The position numbers were made by a program, and so were the translations under genes. This document shows positions 52,230 through 63,529 of a DNA stretch of 64,000 bases, piece by piece. Numbering within the stretch: position 1 is the stretch's first letter; every line of letters starts with the position of its first letter. The notes below the pieces were generated by a model. That model was not told where the DNA came from. It did no database searches and worked only from the letters and a program-made list of their open reading frames with translations. The stretch spans positions 35,001-99,000 of the forward strand of contig JAXRKP010001676.1 in assembly GCA_037039925.1 (NCBI GenBank), read 5' to 3'. The DNA is from Doris montereyensis. Lineage: Eukaryota; Mollusca; Gastropoda; Nudibranchia; Dorididae.

Positions 52230-52620
52230 AGAACACCAGATTGCATTACACAAATGCTCCAGGATCAACCCCCCCCCCCCCTGACCTCAAGATCGAAGAA
52301 AACAGCCCAGACTAGCTTTTATATTCAAAATTGTCCAAGGAATGACCCCATGATTTCCCCAGTGAAATTCTTAATCCCAAAACGTCCCAAGCGCATCATA
52401 AAACCACGAAAATTTGAAGACCACATAACGAATAACATAATTGAGCCCTACGTCCCAAACAACATAAATTGCTACACAATACCACCATCCCATATAAACA
52501 ACTACAGAGACTCTTTCTTCATCCGTACCATCATTGACTGGAATCACATTGGTGAACATACCATCAACTTTATATCGATCAAAATTTTTCAGAAAGATTG
52601 TCAGTTGTCACGTCTATAAA
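52230..52620 (+). mobile_element. LINE C-terminal fragment
   Basis: Open from about 52254 to TAA at 52617. It contains RDSFFIRTIIDWNHIGEH, FLIPKRPKRIIKPRKFEDHI and FISIKIFQKD, the 'YRYSFFPRTIRDWNxLP' ending found in many non-LTR elements. Upstream codons are blurred by a run of Cs at 52269-52280. Confidence 0.65.
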
Positions 52621-54300
52621 CTGTCCGTTGTAATTATGCTAATACTGATTTCTTCAACGTACTATTCAGATTCAGTGAAGATGATTATTTGTTGATGTAC
52701 GTTGAGGTTGTCTTCCTGAGGGGGGGGACACTTTATTTTGTTGAATAGAGGACGGCGCTGGGAAAGGGGTAAGGAAAAGAAAATGGGAGGAAAGGGATCT
52801 CTTCTTTTTCTTCTTCTCCTCCCCCTTCTTCTCCTTCCTCTGTGTTTGAGTCCTATTGTTTTGTTTTTTGTATTTTCTTTGTTTACTCACTGTTGTCTTT
52901 TTTATTTTATTTCTCTGTTTGATTTGTTCTTACTCTTATAGTCATTGTCGGCGTACATAAGAAAGAGAAAAATTCAGTGAAAAAAAGTGTTTCAAAGAAT
53001 TATTCAGAATTTTGTCGAAGAGCATCTAAGATTTGAGGAACTTAGAGAGCGGCTTATTGTTAAATCGCAGCGCAGTAGGCTACTGGGGTAAGTTATTATC
53101 ACTTCAATCAAGAGAATCGTTTAGACATCGAATTGATAATGACAAATGCATACATACATCTACAAAATCATTACCCAACCAAACAACCTAAAATATCAAT
53201 CAAAAATGATCCTCCGCTTTAAAATAAAATTGTATTCTACGCAAAACAACAACTGAAAACAAGACAACCAAAACAGTAAAACAAGTTGGTACCAAAGATA
53301 TCCAAACTGGCAATAACGATATTAAGACTCTCTTATGATTAAAAATTAGAATGGACTAGTCCATAGATTGAGAATTGAAATAAGTCGGGGTATAGGTTGA
53401 GTTCACTAAAACTCGACAACTTGATGTTGAGACATCAATCGGTCAAAGGTGAATGAATGTGAGAACCACCTCACAACCCCCTCACAACGAGATTGTTGGG
53501 AAAAGGAGGAGGGGATGTATAAGAAGAGCCCCAAAACGGAAGAAATTGACTAAGAATGATCTATGAAAATACAGAAAATAATATGAAGGCCGCCCAAAAC
53601 TTTTAACTCGATAGTCCTCAGTTAAAACGCAATTCCCTCATTTTGCTTCGAGTTGAAATGAAATAAAATGATTATATCAAACATTTTCAAGATTTGGTTA
53701 CATTATTGTAACTCCTGCATCTTTGCCCATCCCACATCCATTCTTTCCTTTCACTCTTTAGCGTATGTTTCATCTTGCTGTTGTATTATTATGTACTTCT
53801 TAATATTCACACTGAGATCACCGCATTTTATGGACAGGGTTAATTTCAAGTAACCGCCCGCCCCCTCCCCCTCTCACTGCCACCAAGCTCCCGAGAACAC
53901 GGTAAACCGAAGAAAAATGTGTCTTTGTTCATTTCTCCTTATTATATGCTATTCACCTTTCTGCGCGTACGTTAAGACTGAACACAGAACAAACACATCC
54001 ATAAGAGAAGAGTTGCAGGTAAAGAAATGATGGCTGGAATAGCTTGTCAGAGCTCAAAAGTTGTTTGGAGGATAAAAAGAATGGGGAACGAAACAGAGGA
54101 AAGACATGCAGAAGATGGAGAAAAAATATATAACATAGAGGAAGCATTTTGAGAAGAAAAAAAACAACAGCAGAGGCAGGAAGAATTGCTGTTATGGATG
54201 CAACTTCCTATGGGATGTACATTTTTTGAGGACGATGAATCGTTTGGAGAGGCAGAAAGAGGAAAGGAGCGGTTGCTTTGAGTCTTTGAGTTTGAGGTAA
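52621..54300. other. unassigned interval
   Basis: No coding motif. There is a pyrimidine-rich stretch at 52800-52850 and several short frames on both strands that I cannot support. Confidence 0.4.
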
Positions 54301-54327
54301 AAGTAGGGGGTTTGTAGGGTGAATTGC

Positions 54328-54712
<385 letters not shown>

Positions 54713-54715
54713 CTG

Positions 54716-55390
54716 TGTTGTGTAGATATGTATAGGTATGTTTCGTTTCTTGTGGTTATTCTTTGTTTTGTTTTGTTTTCTGATTTTCCATTTAGATTGA
54801 TTTATTTTTGTTGGTGTGGGGGTTGTTTTCTTTTGGGTTGACTTTTTGGTTGCGCGGGGGGGGGGGGGTGTTTTTCTGTCGTTGTTTTTGTTTGTTTTGG
54901 GGCTGTTTTTGTGTGTTTGTTGTTGGTGGGAGGTTGTTTTGTTTTGTTTATTTGTGGTTTTTGGCGAGGGGGTCATACTCGGTTGGTTTGTTGTTGTATT
55001 TTTTTGTCTGCTTGGGGTCTTTTTTGTTTTTTGGTGGTAGGGTTTTATTAGTGGTTTAGGTTTTTGAAAATGTTTTTCTTCTTGGTTTCTTTTTTTTTTT
55101 TTTTCGTTTAGCTTGTTGTTGTCCTAGCTGGAAAAATTGTATCGGTTTTTGTGTGTAGATGTTTTTTTCTTTGTTTGTTTTGTTTTGTTTTATTTTGAGT
55201 TTTGGCTGGGTCTTTTTAAAGTTTGTGATGATTATTTTTCCTACTTTGTTGCTTATGTGTGATTTTATTATTGTTTTCTTTGTCGGTTCATATTGTTTTT
55301 ATTACGTTCATTGTTGTTGTTGTTGATGTTGTTTTGGTTGTCATTGTTGCTGTTGCTGTTGTAGTTGTTGTTGTTGTCGTTGTTGTTGAA
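54716..55390 (+). repeat. T/G-only low-complexity stretch
   Basis: About 670 bases composed almost only of T and G, with scattered GTTGTT and TTTTG units, following directly on the TA/GT tract. No gene. Frames rich in Phe, Val and Gly are artefacts of composition. Confidence 0.8.
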
Positions 55391-55399
55391 GTTTAGTTT

Positions 55400-56170
55400 C
55401 ATCGTTAGAACGGACGTTATTTCTGACCTACGTTTGGTGTAAAGGCTTCGTGAAAGTAACTCTGCAAATTTCTTTTGCTCTCAGCTCCCAATGAAAGATT
55501 TGTACGATGAGAAAATATAACTCTTGCACATAATTATCAATGGATGTTCAAATTAATTAATAGTATAATAGAACTACAGCGATCTTCCTTTTTTCGCTCA
55601 TGTGTACAGCCGTACACATAATACAGCTAATTACAAATTATATGTTTGCTTTGTTGGCTTGTTCCTTCGTGGATCGTTCTTATACATATATTTATGTTAC
55701 TTACCTCCCTTCCCTACCATCTACATATTGCTCCTCTTCTGTCTTATTATTAATATTATTTTTTCCTCGTTATTTATCGTCAGTTTAGAATTACGTTGTC
55801 CTAACCATTTCTGAGTTATAGATCTCATCATTATCAGATTCACAGTCACCAATGAATTGGCCTGTCTCACAAAGACATTGTAACCCCAATTCGGTCTACT
55901 TTTGTCACAGAATTTCACGTGCATTTTGTCCCAACTCCAGATTCTCTTTTCAGCTGAGAACATTAGAGGTTTTTCTTCCTCTCAAAACGGGGTTATGTAT
56001 AGTGAGAACAATATAGCTCTTAGCCGACGTAATGTATTCTATTCCGTGTTCTGTACGTGCCAATTCCGTTTCCTCCCTTTTTCGTTTGCACTCGCCAACA
56101 TCCCATTTAATCAATAAATCAATCAATCGATCGTTCGATTATTCGATCAGTCAATCAATCAATCATATAT
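55400..56170. other. unassigned interval
   Basis: No recognised gene. 'atcaatcaatcgatcg' type short repeats occur at 56110-56170. Confidence 0.4.
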
Positions 56171-56189
56171 TCATTAATTGATCTTCTTC

Positions 56190-56390
56190 TTCTTCGTCTT
56201 TCGGCGTTTCCCGTTAGGGGTCGCCACAGCGGATCACTTTTCTCCACCTTGTCCTATCTTGTTCGTCCCAGCCCCATCTCTTGCACCAACGATCTTCATG
56301 TCTTCCTGCATCATATCCATATACCTCCGTTTTTGGTCTTCCCCCTCTTCCTCCTGCCCCACTGGCCGGTATGTCTTAAAGCTAACTACT
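56190..56390 (-). mobile_element. LINE 3' end (RTE/L1-like C-terminus)
   Basis: The minus strand reads GRPKWRYMDMMQEDMKIVGA, then IRWRKVIRCGDP, then basic/acidic codons. This is the usual end of a group of LINE polyproteins ('RGRPKxRW.DxxxxDM', 'KWRxLIRCGDP'). The plus-strand form 'ggggtcgccacagcggatca' is very common in animal genomes. Confidence 0.75.
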
Positions 56391-56469
56391 AATCTTGTGG
56401 CAAGCAATAAAACAGTAGGAGTAATCCATCTAAAGGCTGAATGGTCAAGTGAATAATATTAATAAGAGA

Positions 56470-57175
56470 GAGCCAACATCAGTTAAAATACATTCAAAAG
56501 TAAAATAAAAGGAATATTGAGGGGCTTTTCCTGAAAGGGAAATACGTAGGGGAAAGGACTAATAATATGTAGGCTGGTCCAGAGTATTTAAAGGCAAATG
56601 TACAAGCCATCAAGGTGACTTTAACAATGAGGAAATGTGCATTTGAAAGGGACTATACTATGGTTGTGGTAGGGAAGGCTGAGTAACAGTCACAGTGTCT
56701 TGACCAACATTAAATGAATATAAAATGACAATAATTTTATTGTTGTGATGATCCAGCAAATGAATTGCCCCTTCTACGAATATACACTTCTATGTGTTTT
56801 TTTTAAAATTGCAAAAACAATTTGGAGTACTTCAGACATTCATTTGTACATTTATAAATAAATAGGCGACCACATAAATAGAGGGGAGGGGGGGAGGGTC
56901 AGTAACGCTTCTATGGAAATACGTGTTACTTTGACCGATAATCTTATTCTGGCTCTCAAAATTATAGTATAAAGTGCTCTACAATTGCAAGACGGGGTTG
57001 GGGGGGGGGGCAAGAAGGCAATATTAAACTGGGAGGCAGGGCCATATGCTTGCTGGTCAGGAAATAGAAGGCAAAATAAACCAATGACTAGGGCTCTAGC
57101 GTTGTGGAGGTTATGAGAGGTTTAATGAATGAAGTTCACAGTAAATATAAATGGGAATCAAGATATAAACTAATT
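56470..57175. other. unassigned interval
   Basis: No coding motif; a run of 12 Gs at 56999-57010. It may be part of an old element next to the gypsy long terminal repeat. Confidence 0.35.
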
Positions 57176-57179
57176 TAAG

Positions 57180-57720
57180 TTGGTTTCTTTTTCTTTTAAA
57201 GCTACCTCTCAATTTTGTTAAAAAGTGTCACTACTGATACATTGCAATTGGATGACAACAAAATAATTGCAGGTAACAGAATGTGAATATGGTCAACTTA
57301 CCCCTGGACAATTCTCAACAACAAATCTCACAATTCTGAAATCGTTACTTGACCCCGGCGAACAGATGCACAGAGCAAAGAAAGGATGGGCTAGCAAATA
57401 AACAGAATATAAATAGTAGATCAGGACATGTGGGGGTGTTATAACAGTTTCATGGCAACGAAAGTGGGGATACAGTTCAAACTGATTGGCAAAAAAGATA
57501 AAATTCGTCGCTAACAACGGTTTTACGAAAAGAACTGGCGATGATGAGGGGGGTCCACACTGATGGATGATCAAAATTATCAAAAACATATACAAAATAA
57601 AAGAGGTGAGGTAGGGAGGGGAGAGACGCAGACAGTGTAGGCAGTCATATACAATCAAACGCACTCAATACAAACACTGGAAACTACTCACATCTCAGAC
57701 ATAACAGTATCACATACACC
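57180..57720 (-). repeat. putative 3' long terminal repeat of the gypsy element
   Basis: It follows the polyprotein end on the minus strand, after a purine-rich 'gagatggcgggtg', and starts TGTGATACTG at 57720. It contains 'tatttatattctg' (TATA-like) about 60 bases before 'ctgtgcatctgttcgccggg'. The far edge is uncertain, and no second copy is in the window to confirm it. Confidence 0.4.
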
Positions 57721-57755
57721 CGCCATCTCATGAAAAGTAATCCTCGACTACAATG

Positions 57756-60065
57756 CTACAATTCACAAACTCTAAGAATGGCATCAGTTACTTTTTGTTT
57801 ATCAATATTTGGTTCACTCAATATAGAAAGTAAAATTGTTACTAGAGTCTGGTATTTGCAGAACACACGAAGTCGCCTGACGTTTTCCAAGCAGGTTCTT
57901 GTCTTTGTCTCGAAGATCGTCTGGGTAGAGATATCGAAGGCGACATATGCTGCTGTGGTTCTCCAGGGCCGATCGTCATCAGATTGAACTTCAGGCGTCT
58001 GGGTGTTACTTGGAGCTTGGGGTAACTTCAACGGCAGGAGCGATATCCCTTCGTTGGTGTGAAGGGGTGGTTGAGGCTTGGGTAACAACATCAGTGGTAG
58101 GTACGATATATTCTGGTGTAAATGGTTGACTTTACATTCTTCATTATCATAAGTTCTGAATTTCCGTTCGCTTAGGGACACAGGGGTTTTCAGGCTTGGG
58201 TAACATCAGTGGAATACGAAATGGCACCTAGTTCTATGGGTGGTTGAGGCTTGGGTAACATCACTGTTTCACTCCTTTCCTTGTTCATCTTGACTGACAT
58301 TTCCCCGACAGTCATCTTCCCGGATGCTTTGTACCGGTAATGGACGTGTTCCGGTGTACATTTTCCTCCTTCAGGGCCTCCGTCGATTGGCCACAATTCA
58401 AACACTGGGATTGTAGTGTCTGGTTGGTCTGTTACTTTGTATAAGTTGGTGTTCACTTATCATCTTGATTTCATCTTCCCGGGCCCGTTTGTGCCAGATT
58501 CTGACGAGCACTTTGTCGCCAATCTTGAGTGTGGCAAGGCGGACTTTTCTATCGTAATATGATTTTTATCTTGATTTTTCGGGCGGAACTCTGCTGTTGG
58601 GCTTGCGACCACGCCCACTGGAGGTCTTCTTGGGTCTGTTTAACATAGTCCAACTTTTTGGTTATCCACAGGGAAGGTTGTCGACAGGCAGGCGGGTGTC
58701 TACCAAACATTAGGAAGTAGGGCGAGTGGCTTGTGGTGTCGTGTGGGGTGGCATTATGGGCAAAGGTGAGCATGCCAAGTACCAGTGTTTCTTTTTGGTG
58801 GGTGGCAGAGTTCCAATCATGCGTATGAGCGTCTGGTTAAAGCGTTCGCACGCTCCATTTCCCATTGGATGGAATGGGGTTGGGCCTGACTTGTCTACAT
58901 CCAGGAGGCAACATAGTTCTGTAATGACTTTCGATTGAAAACTGGCTCCTGATCCGAATATAGACGTTTGGGGATGCCAAGTGTCCGAACGAATTGCATC
59001 AGGGCTATGGCAGTAGTTTTCGCAGACATATTTCTGGTTGGGATTGCCTCAGCATATCGTGTGAAGTGGTCGGGGATAACCAGAACGCACTGCAGTCCGT
59101 TGCTGGACAAGTCGAGTTTGAGGAAAATCGAGACAGACAAGTTCCAAAGGTTCGGTAGTGTGTACTCCAACGAGAAGGGGCGACTTGTGGATGGCTCTTA
59201 AATCGTAGGCAGCGACCACAATTCGAAGTCCAGTCTGCGATGTCCTTGGTCATGCGAGGCCAAAAGATTCTCTGACGAGCGAGTGCAAACGTCTTCTCGT
59301 ATCCTGGATGTCCGACGTCGTCATGTAGTGAGCGGCAGATTTTGGATACGTACTTTGTAGGAATTACTAAACGAAGTGTAGAAGATGAATTAGTAGAGAA
59401 GTCCTCTTTTAGTGTGAGGTGTTGCCAATATTTCTTCATATACCGTCGTTTTACAGCATCCGGTGTGTTTATTGAGGCGTGTAATTTTTTTAAGTCTAAG
59501 AGTTGTCATCCATACTGAGAGTATCTCATCTTTGTTCTGTTCTTGTCGAAACTCTGTTATGGGTATTTCTGGCAGGGCAGGGGGCATTTCTTCTACAAGA
59601 TCATTAGAGACAGCCATAGTGGAGGCATAGTGATCCAACGAGCAAATCGCCAGCACTGTTACGTTGCTCAATCTCCCTTCATGCAGACGTGATAGTGAGT
59701 CAGCCGCCTGATTGTTTCTGCCTGGATTGTACTTTATTTCAAAGTCGTATGCCGAAAGTGCCGCCAGCCAACGATATCCAGTGCTGTCCAATTGTGTCGT
59801 AGTAAGCACATAAGTCAAAGGGTTGTTGTCGGTTCTCACTAAGAACTTGGGAGCTCCATAGATAGTCATGGAACTTGTTAGTGATGGCCCACTTCATTGC
59901 TAGAAATTATCTCTTGTGTAACGGGTACCGACATTCTGCTTTGGTTAAACAGCGACTAGCGTAGGCCACGACGTGCAATATATTGTCTTTCCTTTGATGT
60001 AGTGTAGCCCTGAGTTCCTGTGAACGATGAATCAGTGCGTCATTCGAAGGGTATGTTGGGGGTCT
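57756..60065 (-). mobile_element. Ty3/gypsy retrotransposon, pol 3' half, decayed
   Basis: Minus strand, in order: the RNase H region (VVAYASRCLTKAECRYP, FHDYLYGAPK, VRTDNNPLTYVLTT, DFEIKYNPGRNNQAADSLSR; 60030-59670); integrase zinc domain (DDVGHPGYEKTFALARQRIFW, CGRCLRF; about 59360-59220); integrase core (VLVIPDHFTRYAEAIPTRNM, GIPKRLYSDQEPVFN, NATPHDTTSHSPYFLMFGRHP; 59130-58660); the integrase C-terminal fold (KIGDKVLVRIWHKRA); then a Pro-rich tail with short repeats of 'gaggcttgggtaac' sequence. Gag, protease and most reverse transcriptase are absent. TAA at 59907-59909 and frame changes mark it as inactive. The 5' truncation is near 60065. Confidence 0.88.
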
Positions 60066-60240
60066 GGATAGAAGAGCACAGGGGTAGAGCAGAGTTTAGC
60101 CTTCACTGTGGAAAACACTGATTTTTCTTTCTGGACCACTTCCACTGTTTTGTTTTTCCCGACTTTTTGTTAATTTTTGTGGGTGGCAGTAGGTGTGTAA
60201 GGGGGCGAGTTGTCTTTGCAAAGCTGTGGAGAGAAAGGGA

Positions 60241-60246
<6 letters not shown>
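60066..60246. other. spacer between gypsy remnant and (GA)n
   Basis: About 180 bases with nothing recognised; the retroelement breakpoint is near 60065. Confidence 0.5.
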
Positions 60247-60531
<285 letters not shown>

Positions 60532-60534
60532 AAG

Positions 60535-60592
60535 TCTAAACAACCAATATTCTTTCGATTCATCGATTTGGGCGGCTCCTAAAAGGACCGAA
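60535..60592 (-). terminator. candidate histone mRNA 3' hairpin and downstream purine element
   Basis: Minus strand at 60590-60573 reads CGGTCCTTTTAGGAGCCG. TCCT pairs with AGGA around a short T loop, and CGG pairs with CCG with one bulged G. Replication-type histone mRNAs end in a GG..CT-TTTC-AG..CC hairpin followed by a CAAAGAA-like element that binds U7 RNA. Here TCGAAAGAAT follows about 14 bases downstream. The hairpin is imperfect compared with the consensus. It begins 57 bases after the stop of the Arg-rich frame at 60647. Confidence 0.45.
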
Positions 60593-60646
60593 AAAATTGA
60601 TAAGCAATAAACTAAGGAAATAAGCACACGATGCTGTATACTGTAT

Positions 60647-61241
60647 CTAACGTCTTCGGCGTCTCAGTTTGCGACCTTTTCTCGCTCTTTGTTCTGCTCC
60701 TCTCCTTCCTTCTGAGTGAAAGGCGCCTTGATGTTCGTCTGCCTCCCTCTTCTTTCCTGGCAATCCTCTTGCCGCTCCTGCTTCTCCTCCTCTTCCTTTA
60801 GATCTAGACCTACGCTTTCTTGAGCGGCTTCTGCGGCGCCTTCTTCGGCGTCGGTGGCGAGATCTCCCTACGAGTACGACGCATAGGTTGTCTGGTCCTT
60901 CGTTTGCGATTTCTTCTTGACCCTTCATCATCGTCGTCATCGTCAGCGTATACACGCCGGCGTTTCTTGGAGCCTTCTTCCCCCATGAGGCTGAGGGCGA
61001 AATTTCTACCGCGTGGGAAGATCTTACCGTCCTGAACCGCTTTTCGGACAGCTAACTTCACTTGCTGTCTCAGTTCAGATGGTTGCAGATCGGTGGAAAT
61101 GTTGGCACGAAAATACTTCTTGATGGAGCTTAGGGTAGAGCCCTTTGCCTCCTTCAGAGTTCCCAATGCTTGTACCACGGAGTCCGGGTTGATACTCTGC
61201 TTGGAACAGCTCATGGCAATGTCAGAGCTTGAGCGAGACAT
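60647..61241 (-). CDS. linker-histone-like / protamine-like gene with two overlapping tail frames
   Basis: ATG at 61239-61241 opens 143 codons to TAG at 60810. Residues of about 20-90 form a linker-histone (H15) winged-helix: VVQALGTLKEAKGSTLSSIK, SELRQQVKLAVRKAVQDGK, RGRNFALSL. The tail in this frame has a poly-Asp block, RRNRKRRTRQPMRRTRR, and ends PTPKKAPQKPLKKA like a histone H1. The overlapping frame, open from 60955 to 60647, reads the same DNA as RRSRSRKRRSRSKGRGG and continues basic to RKLRRRRR. It is followed at typical distance by the hairpin. The product would compact chromatin, possibly in sperm. A CCAAT on the coding strand lies at about 61332. Either the short Lys-tailed protein is the product, or one base is misplaced between 60870 and 60810 and the Arg tail (about 195 residues) is real. 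Confidence 0.75.
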
Positions 61242-61585
61242 GTCGCCTGTTTTCGATGCGTGACGTATTTACTGCATCGGATTCAAAGGTTAGACCCTTC
61301 GGTGGTTCATGGAAAGGGGGTACAGTTATTGGAGAGGTACGGACGTCGAGAAGCAATGCCCACGAAGCAAATGCGTGTGGGCTCTTTCGAGCTATCGTAT
61401 TAGATGGACAAGAAAAAATGGTTCAGCGGCCATTACGATCACCACTCCATCAGCAGCATGTAGATTCGGAGAGTTGACTTGTTTCACATTGTTTTGGTAA
61501 CAATAACTTCACCAAATTTCAGATGTAAGCCTAGATCTAGATATTATTACGTAGAGTGAACGTAGAGTGAACGAAGGCGTTTGAA
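61242..61585. other. 5' flank of the histone-like gene
   Basis: On the minus strand, CCAAT lies about 90 bases upstream of the ATG, and a 'tgacgt' motif lies about 25 bases upstream (near 61262). No TATA box is found. No other gene. Confidence 0.35.
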
Positions 61586-61589
61586 ATAT

Positions 61590-61697
61590 ACATTTCTTTC
61601 TTTCTTTCTTTATCAGTAATATCAGTTTCCATTCTACCTTCCGTTGTATGGGTGTCTATGCCCGAAGTAAGTCTTTCTCCAGGCTACCCTCTCCTGA
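61590..61697 (-). mobile_element. LINE family G 3' end with (GAAA)n tail, detached part
   Basis: On the minus strand, 'acccatacaacggaaggtag' and 'aatggaaactgatattac' are followed by 'tgataaagaaagaaag', the family end. It continues at 62882-63060 beyond an inserted block; the junction segment 'aggctaccctctcctga' is present on both sides. Confidence 0.8.
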
Positions 61698-62855
61698 GGG
61701 GAAGATAGGGTGTTGCGCGACGGGAGGGGTGGGACGGTAGAGGGTGGAGGTGAACAGGAGGGGGGGGAGGGAGGTCGAGGGGGGCGGGACAGGGAGGAGG
61801 CAAGGTTGGATGGAGAGGCTTGAGCGGGGGGGGAGGGGGAGAGTAAAGGGGGGTAGGGCAAGTATGAGTAGGAAAAGGGGGGCGAAAAACGCGGGGGGGG
61901 GAGTTGGGTGCGGGAGGGAGGTAGGCGGGGGGGGCAGGCATAAAGAAGGTATTACGAAACCAACACACCATCACCCCACCCCCCCCCCCCCCCCCCCCAC
62001 GGGGCCGGCTTGGTCCAGAGCGTGCTGATGACCCACCAACCCCCGGAATGGAGGGGGGGTAGGGGAAGGCCAGGGGGGGTGGGGCGGTGGTGAAGGTGAG
62101 TTAATTGAAGCCGATCGGTGAGTTAAGCCTGAAGGCTTATAGGGACGGAAGGGAAGGATAGTGAGGGGGGATGGGGGCAAGAGGCAAGGGGAAAGGAAGG
62201 GGGAAAGTGCGGGGGGGGGGGGACGGGGGCGTGGGCGAAGAGTATACGGGCGACCGTGAGCGGAGGCGGGTGGGGGATGGTCGGGAGGGGAGGGGGGTGG
62301 GCGAGGGGGAGGAGGAGGTGGGAGAGCAAGGGGGGGGGGAAGAGGGGGGTCGACGATCTCAGGTGCGCGGGGCGGGAGTGGGGGGGGGGGGCCGACTTGA
62401 AGTGGGGTGGATAGGGCGGGTGGAGGGGCGAGGTCAAGGAAGGGAGAAGTTAAAGACGGACCGCCCCCAAAAAGGAAGGGGAGAGGCGGATGGTGCGTAG
62501 GATACGGTAGGAAAGAGTTGGTGAGGAGAGCAAGGCTGGGTCTGTGTGGACTTCGGAGGAAAGAGATAGAAAGGGGAGGAAGGGAGAGGGGGAGGGAGTG
62601 CAATAACAACAAATCATATAGAGAAAATAACCTAGGTTCCCGAACAGGAAAAGGGGGAGAAGGGGCGGAGGGGGGGTGAGGTGCAGGCGGGCGAGGGAGG
62701 CCAGGGTAGGCGGGTCGGGTGCGGTATATTTTGGTTGCCAGTCATATTTTTTTATTTTTCTCTAACTTGAATTTACCTATTTTTCTACTCACTTTATTTA
62801 ACTTTCTTTTCCCCTTTCATTTATTTTTCCTCTCTTTTTATCTCTTTTATTTTTT
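61698..62855. other. G-rich then T-rich block inside a LINE end
   Basis: 61698-62715 is an irregular purine-rich (mainly G) sequence with no period; 62735-62855 is T-rich. Pro-rich and Gly/Arg-rich frames on the two strands reflect base composition only. It is flanked by a 26-base direct repeat (61672-61697 and 62856-62881). Confidence 0.75.
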
Positions 62856-63060
62856 TCTTTCTCCAGGCTACCCTCTCCTGATATTTTCAGTTTCCCTCTG
62901 TAAAGTTAAATTTCTTAGCTTTAATTTTAGTGCATCTTTTATATCTTCGTCCAACTTTTTCCGAGGTCTGCCTTTACGTATTTTACCTTGACTTTTAGCA
63001 TTGTATACTGATTTAGCTATTCTATTGTCATAAAATAAATAAATACAGGTCATAAATAGT
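62856..63060 (-). mobile_element. LINE family G, C-terminal coding fragment
   Basis: The minus strand reads [20 protein letters not shown], then PRKKLDEDIKDALKLKLRNL, matching the decayed coding ends at 37490 and 44880-44990. Confidence 0.8.
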
Positions 63061-63525
63061 CTAGATGTTAGATATAATTCTTGTATTTAATATTTAGTAT
63101 TGCTTACGGAGGAGTTTCGGAGTGCAAACCCGCCTTTAAAAATGAAAAGATGTTAACTTTCTGTAATCAGGCATCACTGAACCATAGATCTAAATCCATT
63201 TTGAAAATCCATAAAACTTGTCATTTTGGTAGATACTTGTCAACGCACCAACCTAAATTTATTATATATATGCAACATTTCCTTCTAGGATCGACACGGG
63301 ATCTTGACTCAGTTTTGGCACACTCCCCCTTTAAGACCAGATATATATAAATATAGATCGTTAATTGTAAAATCTCTCAAAAAGAATCCAAGTTAGAAAA
63401 AATCAAATTTATCAGGTGCCTTCTTAATTTAAAAATAATATACCATCAAGGTTGTTACGGATAAATGGGTCCCCAGGGGTGGGTGGGTCCCCTTTTCTCT
63501 CTCCTCCACCTCTTCTTTCTTTTAC
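63061..63525. other. unassigned interval
   Basis: AT-rich sequence, no recognised feature. Confidence 0.4.
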
Positions 63526-63529
63526 TACT

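Noticed and set aside
57293..57664. 123-codon minus-strand frame
   Set aside because: It overlaps the putative long terminal repeat and shows no protein motif.
61971..62612. 213-codon Pro-rich minus-strand frame
   Set aside because: It is the complement of an irregular G-rich block; the opposite strand is open as well and no domain is visible.
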